Shown piece after piece: positions 1 to 11,580 of a stretch of DNA of 64,000 bases. The notes under the pieces are model-generated. The model was given only the letters and a program-made list of their open reading frames with translations. It was not told the DNA's origin and did not search any database. The DNA comes from Protopterus annectens (lineage: Eukaryota; Chordata; Ceratodontiformes; Protopteridae). Location of the stretch: NCBI RefSeq assembly GCF_019279795.1, contig NC_056743.1:1779253549-1779317548 (forward strand), given 5' to 3'. The position numbers and the translations under genes were made by a program. Each line of letters opens with the position of its first letter. The first letter of the stretch is position 1.

Positions 1-189
1 CATAGTCTAGTACACTGTACATTTGTTGTATAGGACAGTGACTTACCTTGCAAACACAGCAGTTAAGAGACCTGTATTTCAGGGCTGACTGTCTGATGCA
101 CACAGCAAACAGCCAATACATAGTTAGGTACAGCTTGTGTGGCGTGGATAGCATATGTGAGACAGAGTAAGGTGTCAGTTCCTAGGACC

Positions 190-1315
190 CTAGATTGTCA
201 GTGCATGTGCTATGTATTGTCTCTTGACCAAGGCCAGGGCATGCCTACATCTGCCTACAGGGACAGCCTCAAGGGGTTCCTGCTCTGAGTCCCCATGTGG
301 GTGTGGTTGTGGGGATCTAGGCACTGGTGGGGAGCTGTGTATCCCTTCCTTCTGATTCTGCTGCAGCTGTTTCTGCCAGATCATATTGTGTAGCATGACA
401 CATACTGTGAACATCTGTGCACATGTGGCATGAAAGTACTGCAGCACTCCACCTGATATATCTAGGCACTGGAACCGTGACTTGAGCAGTCGAAACACAT
501 GCTGTATGATGTTTCTAGTTTGTGCGTGTGCCTCATTATGGTATTCTTCGGTGGGTGTGTGCACATTTCTGATAGGTGGTATCATCTACAGTTCCAGTGT
601 GTAGCCAGCATCCCCCAGTAGATGGCCATGCAGGATGTCCCCCCTGGCAAACACCTGGTACAGCTGTGATGTGTGCCAGATATGGGAGTCATGATAAGTG
701 TCAGGGCCATCAGCACACACATTCATGATAATGACCTGGCAGTTGATGGAGTGATACCCCCTTGCGGTTGGTGTAGACTCTGCCCTCCTCACCAGGTGGT
801 GCTGTGATGTGTACATGAGTGCACTCTATGGCACCCAATACCTCAGGGTAGTGTGCTACATGGTAGAAGAGTCACATACTGCTAGCTCTCTCCTCAGGGA
901 TGCGGGGTAAATAAATGTGCTCACCAGCACATGTTAGCATGGCATCCAGGAACTGGTGGAGTACCCTGAATGCTGATGCCTGTGAGACCCCCATTATGTC
1001 CCCAGTTGGTCTTTGGAAAGTACCTGTAGCTAGTATCCTAAGGGCTACACATACCTATGTTTCCACTGGGATGGATTTGACTCTGTTGCCTCTGGGTTTG
1101 AGTTGAGATTGGCAGAGCTTGGTGAGTTCTTATAGTATGTCCCTGCCCACCCTGTAGCCCTCTACAATCTCCAGCTCATGTAGCAAATGGAAGGTTACCC
1201 TGGGCCTGAACACTCTTCTCTTTCTCACTCTAGGCCTATTGTCAGCAGCATCAGTAGCAGCACTGACCTCAGCATCTAGCACATACAGATGTAGTAGAGC
1301 TGCAGCAGCTCCCTA
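190..1315 (-). pseudogene. Harbinger (HARBI1-like) DDE transposase, decayed
   Basis: DDE-type transposase-nuclease of the PIF/Harbinger superfamily, which cuts and rejoins DNA with a partner Myb-like protein. Reading the minus strand from about 1315: an N-terminal part (KRRVFRPRVTFHLLHELE, then EIVEGYRVGRD), then FQRPTGDIMGVSQASAFRVL, then VLGAIECTHVHI (first catalytic block), ADGPDTYHDSHIW, GDAGY (second catalytic block), and AHAQTRNIIQHVFRLLKSRF (third block), ending in VMLHNMI and a proline-rich tail. The order and spacing match HARBI1 relatives of about 350 residues. The first aspartate of GAID is Glu here (824-826) and the catalytic Glu of the third block is Gln (502-504). In-frame stops occur, including one directly before position 585. 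The second block is intact. I infer that it is non-functional. Confidence 0.85.
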
Positions 1316-2577
1316 GCATTGCTTTAGTTAAAAATCCCATGTTTGTACTCCACTGATGCAGAGTATGGGGGTGAAATCAGATTGTAGGGTGTATGCAACT
1401 TTTCTAGTGCTCTGCTGTAAGTATAGCCTGTGTTATTGACTACCTATGATGCATTCCACCTACAAAGTACATCGTTATCAGTGTTTTAATGGCCCGGTTT
1501 AAGTGGTACTCGGGTCATTGGTAATTTATGTTGATTGGCTTTCCCCATCATTTTTCTTTTCTTTTCTCATTTTTTTCAACAGTCTTACCTGCTAAGCACT
1601 GCAGCATTGCATGCAAACCCACGCCACAGATACAAACAATGCTCAGATCTCACTGGACACACCCCCATAGAGGGGCACACTCAGCACAGTGGCATGCTAT
1701 GCAAACAAGCTCCAACTAGCTAAAACATGCTCAGTGAAGGTAAACAAACCTTAGCAAGCGCTGGACACACCCCTGCTCAGCTCAGCAGCATGGTACATAA
1801 ACAGGTGCCACTGAGCTCCAATGTACTTAAAGAAATACAGACACACCCACTTTAGATGTCAGCTATCTCTTCTGTGGACGCAAACATGGTTCTGGGGCTA
1901 CACAAATGTGATCTGTTGGTACAGATACCCATTTTTGCTATTCAGTAACCCTAGCTCATTTGCATACAGATCTGTGCACACAACCAGGAAACTACACTAT
2001 TCCAGACTCTGCCTCCTTAGCAACCACAAAGATCTACCATTGTACATACTCCATGAAAGGATCTATAATGCATTCTTGTCACATATTTTATTTTTCGCAT
2101 TTTTACACTTTTAAATATTATCTTTTTGCATAATGGCATGTTTGTGCACTACTGTGCACTGTGCAAACATAATATGGGTATTAAAAATATTTTATATTAT
2201 TTTCCATTACTTTTTGGACACACAGGGCATAGTTTTGCACATATCTGTGTCTGCTATGCAATTTCTGCCCTTCTAACTTGGCTTTTACAGCCCCTGTTCA
2301 CTTTTTTATCTCATGTGCACAGAATTTTTTTGTGTACACTTCAGACACCAAGACAGGGTCTGCAGGACTGCCTATCTGCTTGCTGGATCACTCCAACATC
2401 CTCATTTGCATGCAGTTCACCTGCTTATAAGGGGATTTGCATGCCATGGACACTTATTAACACACACCTCTGTTCCATTTACTGGATTGCATGGCTGCTT
2501 ACTTCCATCTAAGCTCTGTGCCATTATGCCTATATGGAAAATTAATCCATGTAGGCTTTATTGAATTCCCCCTTGCA
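1316..2577. repeat. Harbinger copy A upstream non-coding region
   Basis: No credible gene. The stretch contains repeated GCTAAGC/GCTCAGC motifs followed by GCA-rich text (for example near 1590-1625 and 1770-1790). These resemble clusters at 32566-32596 and 36110-36630. The right half (2126-2560) is shared in inverse orientation with 19735-20175 and has open frames in both copies (128 and 146 codons). The conservation is as nucleotide sequence within a transposon end, so I do not call a protein. Confidence 0.6.
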
Positions 2578-2839
2578 TTATTTTAAGATGTACATATTAT
2601 TGTATTTGTATCAAGTTAACAGGTTCTGGGTGTGTTCTGGGGTGCTTTTTTTTTTTTGTAGAGTTTTCTTAAAACAAAACGTGTTGTAAAATCTGACATA
2701 AGTTCCAATGTTAATTAGATAAGAAAAAAACTGTATAAAGGACTAACCTGCAAAACATTTGTGGGTGCATATATCACAAAAGTTGGAAATAGACATTTTA
2801 AAAAAATGTCATATGTAATCGGTGGGAATAATGACGTCT
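2578..2839. other. unassigned AT-rich spacer
   Basis: AT-rich sequence with a T tract at 2647-2660. No gene or recognisable repeat is seen. It may be the 5' part of the L1-like element that follows, but nothing in it proves this. Confidence 0.4.
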
Positions 2840-2904
2840 TATAAAAATGGCAACACTTCCCATGTTATCTCAGGATTCAAGTGATCTCACAGAGACAAAA
2901 TGGA

Positions 2905-5900
2905 AAAAAATATTTAATTAAGTAATGCAGAGTGCAAATAGCAATGTTACAGGAGACACATTTGGAAAGAAGGGAACATACAAATTTGATAATGAAAGGA
3001 TTTCAGGATGGATATTCAGCATAATATAGGGGCAAAGAAAAACAGGAGTACTTACATTGATTGCTAGAGGACCTATTTAACACCCATGCACTGGCTCTAA
3101 TAAAGGAGCCTCAATCCTCACCACTAACACCAGTGAGGGGCACCCACATTAGAAGAATAACAAGTACACACACAGTAAAGTACAATTTCCCTTAAGAGCA
3201 CACAGAGATCGCAGTCAGTCTGGGGCTGGTTTCTCCCTTTCTCTCCAGATCTCCAATAAGACTCCCCACTAGAACAGCTATAGGGTTGAGATCTCAGCCG
3301 AGTGGTCAAGCCAAACCTCTAGCACTCTCTCTGCCTGACCAGTGCTTTGTACTCTGCCCAAGTAGCTGACACACACACTTTGAGGTTTGAACTATACACA
3401 CACACACTCTCCTGGGGAAGGCTGGCACAGGTTCACTAGCTATGCCCCTTCTGCTCAGACTATAAGGTAAAAATCACTGGCACCAGTCACTACTTATCAG
3501 CTACCACAAAGGCCCTTCCCAAAGGGTAACCAATTCTACTGTGTAATGATACTGTTATCCAAATAGTTAGTGTGACCCAGGGCTAAGGCTATTGGAGTGT
3601 CTTCTACAGTATCACTAAATACATGCAAGTATACTAAGAGCTTAAATATCTCTACACAAAACAGACACAGTTAAAAGGTTTAAAAATATTTAATAATAAA
3701 TAACAACACAAGATAATAAGTTCAACTCAGTGACAATAGAGAGTTCAGAAATCACAGGAAATACTTTAAAACAACATTGTAGGATAGTCTCACATACATA
3801 TAGAAAATATCTACACTAATCTGGCTATATTCCTATCTATCTCTAAGAGAAATACTAAGATCTAAATCCTACTTAGAGAACAAGGCAAAGTGCTGGTGCA
3901 TTATCAGTTTCAGAGCAAAATACAAAAGCACTTTCTTTCTGAGATAGTCCTTAAATTGGTAATACACATTACTGCTGAGTCATTTCAGATTACATCATTC
4001 TTGTCACTTCCGATTTAGTTCCCAGTCTAACAGAACTCAAAATTTAAAATTTCTTTGTGATCTGCAGCTGCCAGGAAGTCACAGCAATAAAATATACTTT
4101 ACATGTGAAACCTAGTAATTATCTCTGTCTTAAGAGAACAGAAAGAATTGCCAGCTGCAGACGTCCTGTCTCATAACTTGAGATTGCACACAGTTGTAAA
4201 AGTCTTTACTTATCAGTTTTCTTCCAGCAGGGTGCACTGTGGTTACATTTTTGAAGCTCAGCACATAACACCGTTTTCTTACATTTGTAAAACCAGCCTG
4301 TGGATCATATTAATATTTACAATGACATAGACATATTTACAAAATTCTATCTGGCTGGGCTGGCAGCCCCTCAGTTTATCACAACCTCCAATAGTGATAG
4401 AAAAGGAAAAAAATAATGACAGATTTGTGGTAGTAATGGGCTACTGGCAATAGAGGATTACACTGGCATTTATTTATATTCCACGTAAAACTGCAATTAT
4501 GGATCTTAATTTTTTGAGAGAAATAATTAGCTTTCAGTAAGGAATATTACTTATAGATGGGGATTTGAATTTCTTTAGCAATAATGAGGATGCATATGGG
4601 GGTCTGCAAGGGGGCATATATCAAAAGATAGAAGATTTTTGAAGAAATATATGAAAATATTTGGTTTGGAATACCTGAATTCAGTAGTAGGAATTCATAG
4701 AAAATTTACATATTGTACTCATAGTAATATAACTGGGCTAAACTAGACAGAAAGCATATTTCACAGGAGCATGTGCATTTAATTGAGAACTTTGATACAT
4801 ATCCAGTAGCCATTTCAGATCATGAGCCAATAATTTCCTAAGACAAAATGCAGGGTGATTAAGCAAAGATTATACAATGGTGCTTCCCCACCTACCAGTT
4901 AAAAAGAGAGGAATTTTAAGGAATGGGTAGTGGAAATTATTCAAGGAGTTATCTGAAAATACAGAAATACTTAAGAGTTTATAGGTAGTAAATAAGATAA
5001 AATGAAAGTGGAGTTTAAAATGGGGTAGAAATAAAAGGAAAAGAGATATTTTTAAGAGGTGACAAGAATTATTTAAATGGGTTAACCAAGGTTAAAGTAT
5101 TACAGAATAAGGTGAATCTCACAGAATAAGAGGTGGCACAATTGCAGAGCGCCAAAGAAAAAATACATGTAAAATATGCATGAGTTTAGAAGGATTCCGT
5201 TAGGCAACTGTTTTTTTATAATAATGCCAGAGCACAGAATCTTTTGGCACGACTTATGCAACAGAAAGTAGAAAGGGTTGTTGCCAAACTTAGGGAGTCT
5301 ATAACTAGAAAAATAACCAGAGGTCCTCTAGCAGTATTAGAAATATTTCAGAAATTTTACAAATATTTGTATAATGCAGAGATGTGGAGAAATCAGGCAA
5401 AAGCACAAATGGAAATTTTTCTGGAAGACATAAATACAGCAAGGTTAGAGGTAGATGAGGTTCAACAGTTAGTTAAGTTAGCAGATGAGGTAAAAATGGT
5501 GATATATAAGCAATCTGCAGGAAGGTCTCCAGGAATACATGGTATTCTGGTGGATGTTTGGGAGCCAGGAGGCAAGAAAGTGATAAAGATCTGGAAGATT
5601 TTATTAGTAGTATTTTAAAAGGAGGGGTAGCACCATTATCCTAGAAAGAAAGCTGTGATGGCTTTAATACATAAAGTTGGTAGAGACCGATTGGATTCAG
5701 CTTCACATAGGACCATTTAAATTTTAAACAGTGATTACAAAGTGTTTATATCTATATTGGCTAACAGAATAGCAGAGGTATTTCCAAAATTGATAGATAT
5801 GGATCAATACAGTTTTCTGGAAGGGATGCAAACATTTGACAACAGTAATAAACCAATGATGATCCAGAGGGAAGCAGATTGTAAGAAAATACCACTGTTG

Positions 5901-7905
5901 TTTCTGGATCTTGATGAAGAGAAAGCATTTGATAGAGGAGTAAACTGGGAGTTTATAAGTGGGACAATGGAATCATTTGCATTTTCTAATACAATAATAT
6001 GATCAATTAGGAGAAGTTATGAGGGAATGGAGAGTTCCTCTCTGATATGTTGTGTCTGAACAGAAGAACCAGGCAGGCATCTCCACTTTCCTGTTTGTCA
6101 TTTCTATTATGTTAAGAAACACTGGCAAAGAAAATAAGGGATTCATAAATGCAAGGAGATAATTGTATGGTATTCATAAAAAGTTGGTTTTATTTGCAGA
6201 TGATAATATTTTGCCCCTGATAGAACCAGTAAAGGACATCTCAGTGCTGTGGAACATTCGGAGACAGCTCCACTGTTTTCAGGATATAAAATTAATGGTG
6301 ATAAAAGAAATGCTATAGCAGTAAACTACATATCCACACATCAGTTGTTTCAGAAATACCTGTATTTATGGGAACATGATAAAATGAAGTATTTAGTAGA
6401 ATGGCTTAAAAAGATTCTGTTATGGCAGCTGAGGATATGTGGGAAGAAATTAAACAAAAGATAAAAACAGAGAAAATGGAAGTTCTCACTGATGGATATA
6501 AATCGTAAAAGCTACAAGCAGTAAAAATGTTTTTAGTCCCTTTACTTTATACATGTCAGGCATATTTATTATCAACTAAAGGAGAAGTTGTAGATAGTAA
6601 TCGATAAGGAGCTGTAGAATTTTATCTGGAACGTGAAGCAGGCAAGAATCAAACAGGATAAGATGATCCTTACAACAGAACGAGGAAGTTTAGAATTACT
6701 TGACTTGGGATATTTTTAGAGCTACACAGTTAAGGTTGTCAAACACAGCACAAGTAGAAATCTACAGTTCCAGCTGGAAAGGGATGATGATAAACTGGGG
6801 GGTAATTCAATAAATAAGGAAAGATTGGGATTTTGGACACAGATCCTTAAGAAGAATAACAACATTCATACAGAATATTATATTCACAAGTATCAGAAAG
6901 TATACTAGGAAGTAAGCAAAAAAAGTATAGGAGAAAGGAGATTCTGCTGATAGGGAACACTGAAATTAGGGGTAGAGTAAATAGGCAAGAGAGAGGTGGA
7001 ACTTACAGTAGGAAGCTGACAAAGGAACCAAGGTATTAGGTATCGATGATTAGTGAGGATCAGGTAAAAAAATAGGAAGATGCCAAGAAGTCTTTGGACT
7101 GTAGGCTAGAGATTGCCTTTGCTATCAGGGACTGACTGATATCAGAGTACTGGCAAAGAGACAGGGATAGGGAAATCTTAAATGAAAGAACTGCACTGGT
7201 TGGGTTTTTATCTAAATCTTGAAAAGAAGCTGCTGCTAAAAAAGAATAATAAGTAAGGTATATAAAATATGGCACAGTAACTATAGGAATCAATCAGGAA
7301 GGTGGTCAGAAAAGAGTGGGAAGAAAGATTAGATAGGCAATTTAGAAAGAAACAATAGGAGGAAATATGTATGGCTTGATATATGCAATAAAATCTAGAA
7401 GATTTAGGATTTTTGCCTTGAAGTGTTTGCATAGGTACCTTTATACTGTAAGTAGACTCAAAAGATTTTTCCCTCAGTTTTATGGCAAATGTTGGAGGTG
7501 TAATGGAGAAGGAAGAAGTACCTGGGAGCATATGTTTTCAGAGTATAATGAGATGTCAGATTTAAAAATTACCTACAGAGTACTCTGTAAGGAATATTGG
7601 GTGAGCAAATGAGTGTAGCTAAAGAAAGGATTTTTTGAACCAGGATACAGGATCTGAATTATTTAGACATAATAAGGCCTCTTTAAGTTTAATTCTGGTG
7701 GCGGTCAAAAAAAGCAATTACTAGAAAATGGAAATCAAAGTATAAACCAACCATATTTGCAGTAGTTATTTTTCAGTACAGAAAGAAAACAGGAAGAGGG
7801 GTCTTTAGAAAAGGGTAGGAGTAAACTGCATAGAAAAAAAATAGAATTATGGAAACAACACATGCAGAATAATGCTTTGGAGAAGGAATGCGGTTTATGA
7901 GAAGA
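2905..7905 (+). pseudogene. L1-like ORF2 (endonuclease and reverse transcriptase), broken
   Basis: Endonuclease N-terminal text QIAMLQETHLERREHTNL appears near 2935-2995, equivalent to the L1 LQETH block. After the 1.3-kb insert, FVVVMGYWQ and later LLIDGDLNFF (near 4550-4575) represent the GGDFN block. The RT leader is at 5244-5580 (EIFQKFYKYLYN, then SAGRSPGIHGILVDVW, the SPGPDGF-like block). RT fingers and palm are at 5742-5960 (ILANRIAEVFPKLIDMDQYS, then LFLDLDEEKAFD, the A motif). C-terminal text CWRCNGEGRSTWEHMFSEYN lies near 7487-7550 and is the conserved CxxC-GT-H element of L1/Tx1 proteins. LILVAVKKAITRKWK at about 7690 is the usual C-terminal tail. There are many frame changes and stops, so it is non-functional. 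Confidence 0.75.
3075..4385. repeat. LTR-like interspersed repeat, copy 1 (inside the L1-like LINE)
   Basis: Non-coding block homologous to 17459-19022. Shared landmarks, in the same order, are GGAGCCTCAATCCTCACCAC, a central block ending in CAGACTATAAGGTAA, an AT-rich TATTTAATAATAAATAAC segment, and a CCTC-rich end. Length of 1.3-1.5 kb, lack of coding capacity and, in copy 2, a TGTGAC start and a CATCACA end suggest a solo long terminal repeat. The family is not identified. It splits the endonuclease domain of the surrounding LINE, so it is younger than that LINE. Confidence 0.5.
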
Positions 7906-7939
7906 TAAGAACTGAGCAATTTAAGTAATGTTGTTCTGA

Positions 7940-10046
7940 TACTATTGTATAGAACAATATATGAATATATAAAAATAACCCCTGTCTGGACCCAACTAAA
8001 TCTGACCTTGAATTAGCCTCACTATTCAACTCTTTCTTTATAGAGTCAATATCCAACCTAACAAAAACTTTTCCCAACAACGACCCATCTCTCCTACGTC
8101 CCCAAATAATTTCCCACCTATGTTTGAGCTTAAACCTGTGTCCATTACTACATAAAAAGACTTCTATCCAAACTTAAACCCTGCTCCAATACACCTGACA
8201 ACATCCCCTCTTCCTTTCTCAAGTCTGCTGCCGATGGTATAGCTCTCCCAATTAGTATCCTAATTAATAGAGCCATAAATGAATCCTATGTCCCTAAACT
8301 CTGTCATTCTGTCTTTATTCTTTCCCTCCACAAGGGAGGCAAAAGCACTAACATTTCAAACTTCTGCCCTATAGCTCTTCTCTCTCCAATTTCCAGAATC
8401 CTAGAAAAATGCATCCACCTCCAACTTATGCCTATTCTGACTAAAAACAAACTTCTTACCCCTACCCAACATGGCTTCTGACCTGAACATAGCACCATAA
8501 CAGCTCTACTCTCATTCTTAGAAACTGTCAATCAAGCCCGAGAGTCTGGGAACTTCGCATCCACAGTGCTCCTAGATCTCTCTAAAGCATTCAATACTGT
8601 TTCCCATAAGCACCTTTCACTTCTCAAACCTAAATCTCTCCCAAAACACTCTTTCCTGGTTCTCAAGCTATCTGTCAGATAGCTCTCAGGCTGTGAAATG
8701 GAAAAAAAGGCACCTCACCTTTCTTACCCACCCCTACCAGAGTACTACAGGAGTTCATCCTCGGACCAATGCTGTTTAATATCTTTATCAGTAACTGTCA
8801 CTCTGCCATTCCTAATGCCAAAGTTATCCAATATGCAGATGACTCTACACTTGTTTGATCTGCCTCTAACCTCCCTGAACTCCTACCTAAAACTCAGACT
8901 GCCTTCTCAACTACTGAGATCTGGATGAACCAAAATAACCTTTCTCTCAGTGCTAACAAATCTAAAATATTACTATTCACACCCTCAAAATCTTTCTTTT
9001 TTGATAAAAATTCCTTCCAAGTCCTTAGCCAAAGCAACTCTCCGATCGAAGTTCTCTTTGCCAAACTACTCAATGTAACTATAGACAAACACCTCAAGTT
9101 CAACATCCATATTCAGCAAAATATAAAGAAAACCCACCAAAAACTAAGTATGCTGTACAGGAACTTACCACTTCCTCTCTACTTCTACCAGGCATACTCT
9201 GGCCTCCTCTTACCTCCTTCCCTCCCTTCTGTTTGGCGCCCTGCTACTTACTAACCTATCCTCTTCCATCACTTCCAAACGTGAAAGCTGTTATAACAAA
9301 ATTTCTAAATTCCACCAAAGCCAAATATTCACTCATTACTGTGTTACCATCCAATCCCTGAACTGGTTAGAATTCACAAATTACCTGGACTTCGTCCAGC
9401 TCACTGCAGCACATAGACTAATATTTAATCCAACCAAATGCCCCACTCTAACTAACATCCTTCCTCCATACACCCCAAATAGAACTCTCAGATCTGAACA
9501 TCAAAACATAATTACTGTCCATAAACCTAAACATCCTGCTGGACAACTTATCTCCTTCTCCTTAGGTAAGAAATGGAACTCTCTCCCTTCCACAATAAGA
9601 ACAATGTCAAACACAAACAACTTCAAAACTCAGCTTTACTACCTCTGCTCCAAATGGAAATGTAACTGCATTCTGCCTACCTAGGACTCTTTAACAAAAG
9701 CCACTGGGAGGGTATCCTCCTGAGTTCTAAGCACCTTATAGATGGGTATAACCCTCTGTAGCTAATTCCCATATGATCTATCGCACTCTGTAAATATTGT
9801 GAAGAGCTTTTGACTTTAACTGTGTGAATTTGTTAAAATGTATCTGCACAATATTTTTCCACTATGGGCAATATTGCTCACACTTTGTATTATTTGATAT
9901 GTATTTGTACTTTTATTTTTATTGGACTGCTATCATTACTGTAATCTGTTTCATGGAGCATTTCTCCCTGGGCTCCACTGAAAACAGGCTCTCTGGGCCC
10001 AGTGGACTTCCCCGATAATCAAACTGGAAATAAATAATAAAATAAT
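7940..10046 (+). mobile_element. CR1/L2-group LINE, 5'-truncated
   Basis: Plus-strand non-LTR retrotransposon. The 5' end is truncated inside the region before the reverse transcriptase. ORF2 stops near 9682 and about 360 bp of 3' UTR follow, ending in AATAAATAATAAAATAAT near 10046. It is distinct in sequence and tail from the seven minus-strand CR1 copies, so it is a separate family. Clade assignment within the jockey superfamily (CR1, L2, Rex) is uncertain from motifs alone. Confidence 0.75.
7975..9682 (+). pseudogene. LINE ORF2 reverse transcriptase, decayed
   Basis: Plus-strand text in order: ASLFNSFFIESISNLTK before the RT, then KPCSNTPDNIPSSFLKSAAD (the substrate block), HKGGKSTNISNFCPIALLSP with RILEK, LLTPTQHGF, then LLDLSKAFNTVSHKHL (motif A with the catalytic Asp), a QG-VLGPMLF-like block near 8755, and the motif C equivalent VIQYADDSTL near 8822-8850. 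MNQNNLSLSANKSKILLF follows, and the C-terminus KKWNSLPSTIRTMSNTNNFK (9570-9630) is the usual LINE tail. Several frame changes and stops separate these blocks. It would reverse transcribe its own RNA if intact. It is judged non-functional. Confidence 0.8.
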
Positions 10047-10389
10047 ATGTGATGTATAACACTTGTAAATGTGAACTTGTTAATGTGATTGGATTACTTT
10101 TATATAAATATGTTTGCTTATTCCACAAGTGATAATTCAATAAAGGTGCTAAAAAAACAGTAATGTCATCTGTCTGTCTGTCAGACCACATTTCCCATTT
10201 CCCCAAAGATGTGTAAACTACAAGTGCATGCTGTGAGTGTATAGCACCAAATGTTAGTTCGGGATGGCTTAATCAACAGATGTGTGATATGGATAGCTAG
10301 GGTAACACTTACATAGCTACAGGACCGTGATCCCTCCAACTCTTTCTAGGTGAAACATATGGATTCCAACCCAGCACTGAAGTCATCCC
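10047..10389. other. unassigned spacer
   Basis: No gene is seen. It contains a short CTGT repeat at about 10171-10183. Confidence 0.4.
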
Positions 10390-11125
10390 TTCAAGTGTGT
10401 GCTTTCTGACACTTTTATTTATGGCAGTTAATACACAGGGCTATACAGACTGTAGACCTAGATAGGCAATGGTTCTAAATCTGGCAGTGAATAAGTACTG
10501 TATGTGTTTAAAACAATGCTGATGGACAAGATGGTCTTACTCATTAGGATGTAGATGACTCACACTTGTGTGAACTCTGACATGGCTAAAGGAATCTGTA
10601 CCCTAAAACCACATTTTAAGGAAGCAATAACTATTCAAATGCACTGTTGATGTACTCCCTTCAAGTGTGTGCTTTAATGACACTTGTGATATGATTTTTC
10701 TCCATGACCTCAGCAGCTAAGTCACAGTCTTATGGACTATGAACTTAGATAGGCAAGTGTTTGAGTCTAGTAAGGTTTAACTACTGAGTTTATAAGAGAA
10801 TGCTAACAGACAAGACTGATTTCTCCAAGAGAACTGATGTTTACAATTAAACTTAGTGAAAACATTTACAATTGGAGAGATAAAGGCTTACATTTGTATC
10901 TTTATGGAAGCTGTAGCATTCAGACACAATGCTCATATTACCCTGAAAAGTGTGTGTTTTGTGACAACTGAGATATGATTTCTTGCATGACATCGTCGTT
11001 TACTAGACAGGATAATTGGATCTTAATGTCCATGGTATATGTTTGAATCCAGTAGTGTGTGATGTTTGTTACTTTGTTCACAAGATAGTGTTACCAGGTA
11101 AGAATGGCTTATTCAGCACATCTTG
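10390..11125 (+). repeat. diverged tandem array of about 275-bp units carrying tRNA-like boxes
   Basis: Three units begin with CCCTTCAAGTGTGTGCTTT or a close variant at about 10388, 10657 and 10939. Each is followed by GACA(A)CTT and, about 90-110 bp later, by a pol III B-box-like sequence: GGTTCTAAATCTGG (near 10469), GTTTGAGTCTAG (near 10760) and GTTTGAATCCAG (near 11040). The first two are preceded by AGATAGGCAA. An A-box-like stretch lies upstream in each. The simplest reading is a tRNA-derived SINE-like unit that was tandemly duplicated and then diverged. No protein is encoded. Confidence 0.55.
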
Positions 11126-11223
11126 AAATGTGTCAAGCTCCATAGTGGTCACAAAGTGTAGTAGGACCTGTGTTATGACATTTTGTTATGGTTGCAAGAT
11201 GGGTGGGTGATGTTTACCCAGTA
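11126..11223. other. short spacer
   Basis: Nothing recognised between the tandem array and CR1 copy 1. Confidence 0.3.
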
Positions 11224-11580
11224 ATAGGTTCATAGGTTGGTACTAGGCTATCGGCCCTAGGGCCTATACAAGCCTAGCCATAACAATTCCCTGGATATTT
11301 CTTCCCACAATATTTACTTCCCTGGAACTCTGTCTAGCAGGGCAACTGACGTGATCCCCGAGGTGAATTTCCTATCTCCCATCCAATCGCCAAGGTTCCT
11401 TTTGAAGAGGGCCAAGGAGGCGCTCTGCTTGACATGTATGGGCAGTCTATTCCGGAGTATGGGGAGTCTCTGGGTCAGGAACCATCCCTCCCGCATGTTT
11501 TGTTTATTGTGATGACAAGCTTTAGATCCCTGGAGCGTTTGCTGTACTTCTTTAGGTGCATGCCAAATATAAGGTTATAT
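11224..11580 (-). mobile_element. CR1 LINE copy 1, 5'-truncated 3' end
   Basis: Starts with the CR1 terminal 8-mer repeat (AGGTTCATAGGTTGG, the minus-strand AACCTATG repeat) and the 3' UTR text GGCTATCGGCCCTAGGGCC. The minus-strand frame at 11314-11496 gives the ORF2 C-terminus (QRLPILRNRLPIHVKQSASL, then FKRNLGDWMG). The upstream end departs from the other copies near 11545, where sequence normally about 200 bp further 5' (GGTGCATGCCAAAT) is juxtaposed, so a small internal deletion is likely. Confidence 0.85.

Larger units (their letters stand above)
1..2577 (-). mobile_element. PIF/Harbinger DNA transposon, copy A (3' end lies outside the window)
   Basis: Cut-and-paste DNA transposon. The minus strand carries a decayed Harbinger transposase (190-1315). 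The region from about 1330 to 2577 is the upstream non-coding part. Near 2555-2577 the sequence reads GTAGGCTTTATTGAATTCCCC, and the reverse complement of this (GGGGAAAATTTAATAAAGCC) opens copy B at 19712, so this is probably the terminal inverted repeat. Positions 2126-2560 match 19735-20175 in inverted orientation, and positions 1-480 match about 20320-20740, so both copies belong to one family. On the minus strand near position 45 the text TGCAAGGTAAGTC looks like a splice donor, which would fit an intron-bearing element. The other end is beyond position 1. Confidence 0.8.
2840..7905 (+). mobile_element. L1/Tx1-group LINE, decayed and interrupted
   Basis: Non-LTR retrotransposon of the L1 superclade on the plus strand, recognised from ORF2 domains in order: AP-endonuclease, reverse transcriptase and a C-terminal CxxC-type motif. 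The endonuclease is split by an LTR-like repeat at 3075-4385. Removing that insert leaves about 3.8 kb, consistent with most of an L1-type ORF2. The ends are uncertain: there is no clear poly(A) tail after 7905 and no target duplication that I can identify. The density of stops and frame changes makes this an old copy. Confidence 0.7.

Noticed and set aside
1821-2512. Plus-strand frames of 97 and 128 codons in the Harbinger end, with a similar frame at 19735-20175
   Set aside because: Similarity is explained by nucleotide homology of transposon ends; no domain, no start context, and Cys/His spacing is not consistent.
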